This document shows, in pieces, positions 16,727-23,516 of a stretch of DNA of 32,917 bases. Source of the stretch: an uncultured beta proteobacterium. GTDB taxonomy: Bacteria; Pseudomonadota; Gammaproteobacteria; Burkholderiales; Burkholderiaceae. Made by a program: the position numbers and the translations under genes. Position 1 is the first letter of the stretch, and the number at the start of each line of letters is the position of its first letter. The notes beneath the pieces were generated by a model. The model searched no databases and was not told the origin of the DNA. It saw only the letters and a program-made list of their open reading frames with translations. Location of the stretch: the NCBI GenBank assembly GCA_903845455.1, contig CAIMXN010000071.1:1-32917 (forward strand), given 5' to 3'.

Positions 16727-17611
16727 TTAACCCATTGCCCCTGCTTTGCCAAATAAACCCTGGGGTCGAATGAGCAGGACAACTGCCATGAGGACGAAGA
16801 TCGAAAGCTCGGCAAGATCTGGAAAGAATAGTGAAGTCATGCTGTAGACCACGCCAACCAAAAGGCCCGCAACTACTGCACCAGCGGGTGAGCCCATGCC
16901 ACCCACTACCGTGACAACAAAAGATTCCGCCAGAATCGGAATGCCCATCTCAGGATTAACTGAACGGGTTGGCGATGCCAAGATACCCGAGAGGCCTGCA
17001 ATTGCACATCCCATACCAAAGACCAAGAGCCATACTTTAGCAATATCCACACCTAAGACTTTGACGATTTCTTGATCAGCAGCGCCAGCTTTAATGATGA
17101 GTCCATAACGCGTCTTTTGAATAAATAGCCAGACTGCAAAAATAATGCATGCCGTGGCAGCAATCAGAAATAAACGATATTTAGGGAAGGTGCCAATACC
17201 AACATCCATAGTGCCACCTAAACCCTCTGGCGTAATGGAAGGAAGGCCTTCGATACCAAAACTGACCCGCATCGCTTCAATGAGAACATAGGAAAGACCG
17301 AAGGTGAGTAATAGTGGATAGTCAATACCGCGACCATAAAGAGGGCGCACTAAGAAACGTTCCGTTACTAGGCCTAGTGCACCGGTAGCCAGTGGAGTCA
17401 GGATGAGACTAAACCAAAAATTACCAGTAATACCTAAGAAGTAGACACCCAGAAATGCGCCGACCATAAAAAATGCGCCATGGGCAAAGTTGACTACATT
17501 GAGCATGCCAAAGATCAGACATAAGCCAAGAGCAAGTAGTGCATAGATGCTACCCAAGGCTATGCCTGTGAGCAGCTGCATGCATAAAAGTTCAAACGAA
17601 AGTCCGGTCAT
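16727..17611 (-). CDS. livH: Branched-chain-type ABC transporter permease LivH
   Basis: Inner-membrane permease of 294 residues. GSIYALLALGLCLIFGMLNVVNFAHG is the classic LivH N-terminal signature and VVGGMGSPAGAVVAGLLVG is the conserved C-terminal segment. Together with LivM it forms the membrane channel. It is separated from the upstream binding-protein gene by 88 bases that contain a terminator-like hairpin, so it may be expressed at lower level than the binding protein. Confidence 0.93.
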   Translation of the reverse strand: MTGLSFELLCMQLLTGIALGSIYALLALGLCLIFGMLNVVNFAHGAFFMVGAFLGVYFLGITGNFWFSLILTPLATGALGLVTERFLVRPLYGRGIDYPLLLTFGLSYVLIEAMRVSFGIEGLPSITPEGLGGTMDVGIGTFPKYRLFLIAATACIIFAVWLFIQKTRYGLIIKAGAADQEIVKVLGVDIAKVWLLVFGMGCAIAGLSGILASPTRSVNPEMGIPILAESFVVTVVGGMGSPAGAVVAGLLVGVVYSMTSLFFPDLAELSIFVLMAVVLLIRPQGLFGKAGAMG

Positions 17612-17621
17612 AGAGGTACTC

Positions 17622-17658
17622 AGAAAAACTCCCCTTAGACCAAGGTCTTCAGGGGAGT
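17622..17658 (-). terminator. Intra-operon terminator/attenuator between livK-like and livH
   Basis: ACTCCCCT and AGACC pair with GGTCT and AGGGGAGT (17628-17658), giving a 13-bp stem with a small internal loop and an AA/TT apex. On the - strand the hairpin is followed by TTTTTCTG. This is a good intrinsic terminator shape lying inside the transporter operon. Partial read-through would make binding protein in excess of the membrane complex, a common arrangement for ABC importers. Confidence 0.7.
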
Positions 17659-17699
17659 GACTCAGGGCTAATCACATGATCAACCCTGAAATTTCAGGA

Positions 17700-18935
17700 T
17701 TAGGCTTTGTGGCCTAATTCTGCGCAACTGCGCATGTTTTTCTCGGTAGTTGGCTCAATCGTCAAAATCTTAAAGACATCGTACTTGTCTTTCATATCTT
17801 TGGATTTGGACTCTACGATGATGACAGACTGCACAGCTTGGTGGTCGCACTTGCGATAGTATTCCGGACCCTTGTACCAGTCGTACTTGAGGTTCTCCAT
17901 CGCAGAAATCACTTTCATAGTATCTGTAGATTTGGCAATCTTAATGGAAGCGAGCACGCTTTTAATCCCAGCATAGCCTAAGGCACCATAGTCTGATGGG
18001 ACTGAACCGTTATACATTTTTCGGAAAGCATCATTAAATACTTTGGCACTCGGAATCCGATCTTCTAGCCCCCAGTAATAAGAGGTGCCACCCAGAATGC
18101 CTTCAAAGGCTTCGGGGCCACCAGCAAGACGTGAGGTGTAGAGCAGTACAGGGGCAACGATCTTCATATTCGCTTTGAGGCCGAAGTCAGTACATTGCTT
18201 GGCAGCATTAACAAGATCACGACCAAAATTACAGAGCACCAAAATGTCAGGGTTCAAAGCCTTAATACGTGGCAAGAAGGCTGAATAGTCAGAAGCACCT
18301 AGTGGATGGCGAATATCTGCCAAAGTAGTAGCACCCATTTCTTTACCAACGCGTTCAAACGCACGAACCATCTCATGCCCATATGCGTAGTCAGCGGTTA
18401 AGAAGACAATCTTTTTACCGAAGCGCGGAATACTATAGCGCGCAACAGCACCAGCAGTCATTGTCGGATTGAGGGCCTCGTGGAAAGTATAGATGCTCCA
18501 GTCCTTGACTTCATTGATAGCATCAGATTGGCTGATGGAATTAAATAGAACCTTACGCTCTTTACAAACAGCATTGATTGAGAGTTGGGTTGCAGCTGAG
18601 AGCGAACCAACAACATAATTTACCTTGTCTTTTTCAATCAACTCAAGGGTCCGGGTAGCCGCTTCACCGGGATTGAGTTTGTCATCGCGTACTAATAACT
18701 CTGCTTTGCGACCATTAAAGCCACCGGCATCGTTAAATTCTTTGATGGCTAGTTCAGCAGCTTTTACTTGATCTTGGGCTTCAGCTGAGAAGGCGCCAGT
18801 GAGCGGAGTCGGAAAACCAATTTTGATGGTATCGGCTTGGGCGCTTGCACCATTCATCCAGAGTGGTGTGCTTGCTGCAGCCGCTCCTCCAATGAGAATT
18901 TTTCTTCTTGTCTGATTCGTTACTTTTTGTTTCAT
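17700..18935 (-). CDS. ABC transporter periplasmic substrate-binding protein (LivK-like, Tat-exported)
   Basis: Type I periplasmic binding protein of 411 residues. It starts at ATG 18935 with a strong GGAGGAG site; the ORF-track start at 19010 is an upstream in-frame extension. The leader TRRKILIGGAAAA ending at GASA fits Tat export. The mature N-terminus IKIGFPTPLTGAFSAEAQDQ and AAELAIKEFNDAGGFNGRKAELLVRDDK are typical of the LivK/urea/aromatic-acid binding group. It follows the FAD monooxygenase gene by 76 bases and precedes livHMGF. The operon context suggests it binds the compound that the neighbouring oxygenase and molybdenum hydroxylase degrade rather than leucine. Confidence 0.88.
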   Translation of the reverse strand: MKQKVTNQTRRKILIGGAAAASTPLWMNGASAQADTIKIGFPTPLTGAFSAEAQDQVKAAELAIKEFNDAGGFNGRKAELLVRDDKLNPGEAATRTLELIEKDKVNYVVGSLSAATQLSINAVCKERKVLFNSISQSDAINEVKDWSIYTFHEALNPTMTAGAVARYSIPRFGKKIVFLTADYAYGHEMVRAFERVGKEMGATTLADIRHPLGASDYSAFLPRIKALNPDILVLCNFGRDLVNAAKQCTDFGLKANMKIVAPVLLYTSRLAGGPEAFEGILGGTSYYWGLEDRIPSAKVFNDAFRKMYNGSVPSDYGALGYAGIKSVLASIKIAKSTDTMKVISAMENLKYDWYKGPEYYRKCDHQAVQSVIIVESKSKDMKDKYDVFKILTIEPTTEKNMRSCAELGHKA

Positions 18936-19011
18936 GGTATCTCCTCCATATAAAACAGTTAATAAATCTGATACTTTTAGTTGTTTTGTAAATCTTAACT
19001 GAATGCCCAAA

Positions 19012-20253
19012 TTAATGTGTAGTCACAGGAACAGCCTTTCCTTGGGCCAGCAGGGCGCTGATATCGACAGCAGTTTCTGCCATGACAGTATCGGCATTCC
19101 TTTTAAGGGTAGTGCTATCTCCATTACCTTTAGCGCCTTGAGCTTGCATATAGCGCCCCAAGTATTGCGCTCTGGCAACCACTTGCTGACCTAGTTGCAA
19201 TCTTTCTTCGCTATAGGCTGCCAGCGCTTCAGGAGTGGCGCCTAGATTATTGATATGTTGAGCTATAGCCATTGCTTCATCACCAGCTTTAGTAACACCC
19301 ATGCCTACGTGCGGGCGCCCAACAAAAGCAGCATCACCCATCAATGCGATTCGACCAAAAACAATTTGCTCTGATAACAGGTCATAAATAGGTTGTAAGA
19401 AAGGACTAGCTGTTTTTTCTAAGATTTCTGCAAATTGAGGGGCCAAAATATCGCGCGCTGTTTTACGAACGTCAGCAATATTCTTCCAGGAAACCTTAAG
19501 TGGTGGGATGCCAGTAGGGTAGTAATGCCCATCCGCATCCGTGAGCAAATTGATTAACTCTTGATCTTCGTTTGCGGGTCTGTACCAGACAAAGTTATAG
19601 CGTCGTTTTCCAGGGCGTGTATCGTTGCCTGAACCAGCCACAGGGTAGCCGAGCATCTGCTCGCCATTAGGGAGGCAGAAGCCAAAATTATTAAATAAGG
19701 TATTTAAGGTATTACTCGAAAGATAGGCTTCATCGCATACGCCACGCCATGCAACATATCCCGCATACTCCGGATGAATAGTTGGCGCCAGTTGAGCGCG
19801 AATGGCTGATCGAATGCCATCAGAAGCAATTAGTAACTCTGCTTCATACTTGCTACCATCTTCGCAACTGACTTGGACGGAGCTACTGTCTTGAGTAACC
19901 GTTTTTACAGCCTTGCCTTGCAGGTAGCGTTCGACTGGAAAGCACTCCTTAAGCAGTTGATACAGTCTGCTCCAAGAGGTCAAAATTTGGGGAATCTCCA
20001 TTTCGCCAATAGTTGAACCATCTTTATCTAAGGTAACGCGTTTAGTAACAGGGACCCCCAGAGTTGCATCAACGATTGCACCAGCCTGCCGTAGGGCAAC
20101 AGCAAGGGCATCATGGGTAATGATCCCTGCACCCCGGCCATCTAATGAGCCAAGTGCTTTTTCAAGCAGGGTGACATCGTGACCCTGACGCAGCAACATA
20201 TTGGCAACAAACAAGCCACCGAGAGAGCCGCCAACTATGAGAATTTTTGCCAT
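19012..20253 (-). CDS. FAD-dependent monooxygenase, 2,6-dihydroxypyridine-3-hydroxylase-like
   Basis: Class A flavoprotein hydroxylase of 413 residues using NAD(P)H and O2 to hydroxylate a ring. The FAD-binding Rossmann motif is VGGSLGGL (residues 7-14), a second cofactor segment is LIASDG (141-146), and the FAD motif LMGDAA is at about 304-309. EYAGYVAWRGV, RYNFVWYRP, GRPHVGMGVTKAGDEA and the long middle domain recall 2,6-dihydroxypyridine 3-hydroxylase of nicotine degraders more than salicylate- or phenol-type enzymes; this is from memory, not a search. It sits between a VOC protein and a binding-protein gene, in an arm divergent from a molybdenum hydroxylase. Substrate unknown. Confidence 0.85.
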   Translation of the reverse strand: MAKILIVGGSLGGLFVANMLLRQGHDVTLLEKALGSLDGRGAGIITHDALAVALRQAGAIVDATLGVPVTKRVTLDKDGSTIGEMEIPQILTSWSRLYQLLKECFPVERYLQGKAVKTVTQDSSSVQVSCEDGSKYEAELLIASDGIRSAIRAQLAPTIHPEYAGYVAWRGVCDEAYLSSNTLNTLFNNFGFCLPNGEQMLGYPVAGSGNDTRPGKRRYNFVWYRPANEDQELINLLTDADGHYYPTGIPPLKVSWKNIADVRKTARDILAPQFAEILEKTASPFLQPIYDLLSEQIVFGRIALMGDAAFVGRPHVGMGVTKAGDEAMAIAQHINNLGATPEALAAYSEERLQLGQQVVARAQYLGRYMQAQGAKGNGDSTTLKRNADTVMAETAVDISALLAQGKAVPVTTH

Positions 20254-20259
20254 ATCTTT

Positions 20260-20718
20260 TTATGTGTTCTTTGCATCGAGAGCTGCTTTTTCTGCAGCAG
20301 GATAGTTCAGTTCAATCACTATGCCATTGGGATCATCTAAAAATATTTGATGGAGTTTTAGGACTGGCACGGTACGTTCCCGATAAGGAACTTTCAGAGT
20401 CTTTAGTAATTGAATCTTATCTTCCAGACCTTTTGCAAAAAAAGCGATATGGTCAATAGCACCAGAGCCTTGCAGCGAAGTGGTAGCGCGATCGCCTAAG
20501 TATTTTTTCAAACCATCAGGATCATTTTTATCGATAGCAATTAAGTGCAGCACTGCATTAGACCAGTCACTTTCATCTCCGTTATATAACCAAACACCAG
20601 GAAATGGAAATTCTGGACGAGGTCCAATGGTCAGTCCAAGAACTTTATTAAAGAAGGTAGTGGTCTTCTCAATTTCTAAACTCCGAATTGAAAAGTGGTT
20701 GAGGCTTAAGTTCGACAT
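20260..20718 (-). CDS. VOC (glyoxalase/dioxygenase) family protein
   Basis: A 152-residue single-chain vicinal-oxygen-chelate protein with two beta-alpha-beta-beta-beta halves. Candidate metal ligands are His in LNHFSIR, His in VLHLIAID, His in IDHIAFF and Glu in GIVIELNYP. Such proteins may be isomerases, lyases, ring-opening dioxygenases or thiol transferases, so the reaction cannot be read off. The gene lies 9 bases after the TetR gene and 6 before the monooxygenase gene, so it is firmly in the catabolic operon. The LDDPNGIVIELNYP ending is typical of the family. Confidence 0.88.
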   Translation of the reverse strand: MSNLSLNHFSIRSLEIEKTTTFFNKVLGLTIGPRPEFPFPGVWLYNGDESDWSNAVLHLIAIDKNDPDGLKKYLGDRATTSLQGSGAIDHIAFFAKGLEDKIQLLKTLKVPYRERTVPVLKLHQIFLDDPNGIVIELNYPAAEKAALDAKNT

Positions 20719-20727
20719 GATGGCTTT

Positions 20728-21423
20728 CTACTTGTTAAATAAGGATTTTGCAGAATGGAGATAGGAACTGATCCGATCTCGAATAATTTCTTGTTCGGCA
20801 TGCGGGCTACTAGCATCATAAATAGCCTGGCCATAGATCCAGCGGCGAATACCGATATAAAAGATCCCGCCGTGCAATCCCATTAAGTGCTCTAACTCCC
20901 GATGGCTGGGCTTAGAACGGTTATTCCGATTACAATATTTGCGAGTTTCTCGAATTAATCTTGGCAGTAAACGTGAGCGCAACATTTCAAAGAAGCGGTC
21001 ACTAATAGAGTGATCACTCAAGCCCGAAAAAATCAAGATACGCACTAGGTCATAGGTTAAGACGGTGCCAGAATAGTCAAGATAAAATGCATTCAGTTTT
21101 TCTTCTGGAGAAAGATTGTTGTCATCAAGCAAATCTTCCCATTCAGGTTTCCAGCGCGACTCGAACACATCTTCGTAAACTTGTTTGATTAAGGCATCTT
21201 TTGTTGGAAAGTAGTGATAGAGCAGGGTATGGGTAATGCCCAGTTCTTTGGTGAGGTTGCGTAATTGACCATCTAAGCCATGAGTAGCAAAAAATTGAAT
21301 GGCCCCATTGACTATTTGCCGTCTGCGATCAACTGTATTCATGCGGCGACGAATAGGCGCAACTAGACCAGCAACTTTATTTGCTTTACGAGGGCTTGGA
21401 ATGCTGTCTTGAGTGAAGCGCAT
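20728..21423 (-). CDS. TetR-family transcriptional regulator
   Basis: One-component repressor of 231 residues. The N-terminal DNA-binding domain is RRQIVNGAIQFFATHGLDGQLRNLTKELGITHTLLYHYFPTKDALIKQVY, with recognition helix around ITHTLLYHYF. The rest is a helical ligand-binding domain. It has a basic 27-residue tail before the domain; an internal Met at 21342 is an alternative start, and neither has a good ribosome site. It is first in the leftward catabolic operon and its promoter lies beside a perfect inverted repeat, so it probably represses both itself and the divergent coxG-like operon until an inducer binds. Confidence 0.9.
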   Translation of the reverse strand: MRFTQDSIPSPRKANKVAGLVAPIRRRMNTVDRRRQIVNGAIQFFATHGLDGQLRNLTKELGITHTLLYHYFPTKDALIKQVYEDVFESRWKPEWEDLLDDNNLSPEEKLNAFYLDYSGTVLTYDLVRILIFSGLSDHSISDRFFEMLRSRLLPRLIRETRKYCNRNNRSKPSHRELEHLMGLHGGIFYIGIRRWIYGQAIYDASSPHAEQEIIRDRISSYLHSAKSLFNK

Positions 21424-21450
21424 GAAGATCAGGGTTTATCCGAAGTTGGG

Positions 21451-21503
21451 CTTATTGACCAAAAGTTAAATAATGGTACATTGTTGAACAGTTGGTCAAT
21501 AAG
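21451..21503. promoter_or_regulatory. Divergent promoters within a 12-bp perfect inverted repeat (likely TetR operators)
   Basis: CTTATTGACCAA (21451-21462) and TTGGTCAATAAG (21492-21503) are exact inverted copies, 41 bp centre to centre, close to four helical turns. Each arm carries TTGACC, a good -35 hexamer on opposite strands. On the + strand TTGACC is followed after 16 bases by TACATT; on the - strand after 18 bases by CATTAT. Repressor bound at both arms would cover both promoters. Inverted repeat seen; promoter and operator roles inferred. Confidence 0.65.
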
Positions 21504-21534
21504 ACTCTATTCGTACAAACCCCAAGGAGAAGTA

Positions 21535-22011
21535 ATGGAACTAAATGGCGAGCAATTAATAGCCGCTCCAATCCCTGAAGTATGGAAGGGATTGAACGAT
21601 ATTGATATTCTTGCAAAGTCCATTCCAGGGTGCGAGGAGATTAATCGCGTTACTCCAGAAGAAATCCATGCCAAGGTGATGTTTAAGATTGGCCCAGTAA
21701 GAGCCCGTTTTGCTGGCAAGTTATTACTGAGCGATATTGTCCCGGATGCCTCTTGTTCCATGGCGTTTGAAGGTTCTGGCGGCGCAGCAGGATTTGCGAA
21801 GGGTAAATCTCGGGTTGAGCTGAAGCCTGCTGATGGCGGCACCTTGGTTTGCTACACCACCGAAGCTTCTATTGGCGGTAAGTTAGGTCAAATTGGCGGG
21901 CGTTTAATTAGCGCATCTGCAAAGAAAATTGCCGATGATTTTTTCCAAAGGTTTGCAGCTGAATTGGGCGGTGAAATCATCCCATTAGAGGATGCCCCTG
22001 CTGAAGAATGA
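21535..22011 (+). CDS. CoxG-like SRPBCC protein
   Basis: A 158-residue START/SRPBCC-fold protein of the CoxG (carbon monoxide dehydrogenase subunit G) family. MELNGEQLIAAPIPEVWKGLNDIDILAKSIPGCE is the family N-terminus, and GGKLGQIGGRLISASAKKIADDFFQRF is the C-terminal helix. I use ATG 21535 with AAGGAGA upstream; the ORF-track start at 21409 would begin inside the regulator gene. Such proteins accompany molybdenum hydroxylases and are thought to help membrane anchoring or maturation rather than catalysis. It is first in the rightward operon, 93 bases before the FAD subunit. Confidence 0.88.
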   Translation: MELNGEQLIAAPIPEVWKGLNDIDILAKSIPGCEEINRVTPEEIHAKVMFKIGPVRARFAGKLLLSDIVPDASCSMAFEGSGGAAGFAKGKSRVELKPADGGTLVCYTTEASIGGKLGQIGGRLISASAKKIADDFFQRFAAELGGEIIPLEDAPAEE

Positions 22012-22050
22012 TGGTCAATAAATAGTGAAGAGCTAAAAAGCAAAAAACCA

Positions 22051-22076
22051 CAAGGCTAAATAACTAAAAAGCCTTG
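22051..22076 (+). other. Small hairpin between CoxG-like gene and FAD subunit gene
   Basis: CAAGGCT and AGCCTTG form a 7-bp stem with a 12-base loop in the 93-base gap. No T-tract follows, so it is not a clear terminator. It may affect mRNA processing between the two genes or be incidental. Confidence 0.3.
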
Positions 22077-22104
22077 CTGAGATAAAAGTGGTGGAGGAGA
22101 TAAT

Positions 22105-22959
22105 ATGAAAGCAGCAGCATTTGATTATGTAAAGCCAGCGTCCTTAACAGAGGCATTAAGGCTGCTTGCCGAGGCAGGCGAGGAAGCACGTTTGATCGCT
22201 GGTGGACAGACTCTGTTAGCTACTTTAAATATGCGCCTATCAGAACCCAGTGTTTTGATTGACATCACTAACTTAAGTGAACTCAAAGGTATTCAACTAA
22301 ACGGCAAGCAATTGCGTATCGGTGCCTTAGTGACTCACACTGAAATTGAAGAGTCTGATTTAATTACCAAGCATGCTCCTTTATTGAAAGCTGCTGCTCC
22401 CCATATTGCACACCGTGCCATCCGTAACTTGGGAACTTGGGGCGGCTCACTGGCATATGGAGATCCAGCTGCAGAATGGCCTGCTTGTAGTTTAGCTCTT
22501 AATGCCACGATGATTATTCATGGTCCTGCAGGTGAGAGAAAAATTGCTGCTAAAGATTTTTTTGTTGACCTTTACACGACCTCATTAGAGCCGGATGACA
22601 TATTAGTAGCTACAGAGATTCCGGTTCCTGATAGTAGCCAAGTATTTTGTTTTCAGGAGCTTGCTCGCAGACACGGCGACTATGCTGTTGCAGGTTTAGC
22701 GGCAGTAGCGCAAAAGCAGGGCGCTGTCTTGACCCAATGTCAATTGATATTCTTTTCAGTAGGCGCCACTCCTCTCACAGCAGTTAAGACTCAAGCTCTG
22801 ATTGATGGCAAAAAGCTGAATGAACAATTGATTGCCGATGCCGTGAAAGTTGTTAGAGAAGAAATTGAAGTCATTGCTGATTTAACCAATAGTGCCGAAG
22901 CAAAACAACATTTAGTCGGTGTATTACTAGAGCGCGCTCTTAAGCAAATGATTGTTTAA
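22105..22959 (+). CDS. Molybdenum hydroxylase FAD-binding medium subunit (CoxM-like)
   Basis: FAD subunit of 284 residues in a three-subunit xanthine-dehydrogenase-family enzyme, passing electrons from the [2Fe-2S] subunit to an acceptor. FAD-binding motifs are AGGQTLL near residue 32 and RNLGTWGGSLAYGDPAAEWP near 108-127, where the usual TIGG reads TWGG. A strong GGAGGAG site precedes ATG 22105. It is first of the M-S-L gene order seen in CO dehydrogenase, nicotine dehydrogenase and related clusters. Confidence 0.92.
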   Translation: MKAAAFDYVKPASLTEALRLLAEAGEEARLIAGGQTLLATLNMRLSEPSVLIDITNLSELKGIQLNGKQLRIGALVTHTEIEESDLITKHAPLLKAAAPHIAHRAIRNLGTWGGSLAYGDPAAEWPACSLALNATMIIHGPAGERKIAAKDFFVDLYTTSLEPDDILVATEIPVPDSSQVFCFQELARRHGDYAVAGLAAVAQKQGAVLTQCQLIFFSVGATPLTAVKTQALIDGKKLNEQLIADAVKVVREEIEVIADLTNSAEAKQHLVGVLLERALKQMIV

Positions 22960-22988
22960 ATACAGAAAAAAAGTATTTGGAGACTGTG

Positions 22989-23498
22989 ATGAGTTTGAAG
23001 AAAAAAATTACCCTGACTGTTAATGGCGTTCAAGTGACTGCTGAGGTCGAGCCACGAACCCACCTGGTAGATTTTCTGCGTGAAGATCTGCATCTCAAAG
23101 GGCCGCACCTTGGCTGTGAACAGGGTGCTTGTGGTGCTTGCACGGTTAAGGTTGATGGGCAAATTATTCGCGGATGTTTATATTTGGCTATTCAGGCTAA
23201 CGGCTCAGTTGTCGAAACTGTGGAGGGGTTAACGAAGAGTGGCGCTTTGGCAGATCTGCAAGAATCGTTCATGCGTCACAACGCCATGCAGTGTGGCTTT
23301 TGCTCATCAGGAATGCTGCTAGCAGCTGCTGAATTAGTTGAGAAGAAACCCAAAGCAAGTCGTGAAGAAGTGCGCGAGTGGATCTCCGGTAATTATTGCC
23401 GCTGTACTGGTTACCACTCTATTGTTGACGCGATTGTTGCTGTGTTGGATGCGCGCTCAAAAGGTCAAAAAATTAAACCTGTTGTTGCTAATGCTTAA
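22989..23498 (+). CDS. Molybdenum hydroxylase [2Fe-2S] small subunit (CoxS-like)
   Basis: Two-cluster ferredoxin subunit of about 169 residues. The N-terminal plant-type cluster uses GCEQGACGACTV plus the Cys in IRGCLYL. The C-terminal cluster uses QCGFCSSGM and NYCRCTGYHSIVDAI. I use ATG 22989 with GGAG 6 bases upstream instead of the TTG at 22977. It lies between the medium and large subunit genes with short gaps. Confidence 0.94.
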   Translation: MSLKKKITLTVNGVQVTAEVEPRTHLVDFLREDLHLKGPHLGCEQGACGACTVKVDGQIIRGCLYLAIQANGSVVETVEGLTKSGALADLQESFMRHNAMQCGFCSSGMLLAAAELVEKKPKASREEVREWISGNYCRCTGYHSIVDAIVAVLDARSKGQKIKPVVANA

Positions 23499-23516
23499 TA
23501 AATTCGGAAACGCACT

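Noticed and set aside
14265-18935. Housekeeping leucine/isoleucine/valine transporter
   Set aside because: Family membership is right, but the shared direction and close linkage with TetR, VOC and monooxygenase genes point to a dedicated catabolic substrate; amino acid uptake is not excluded.
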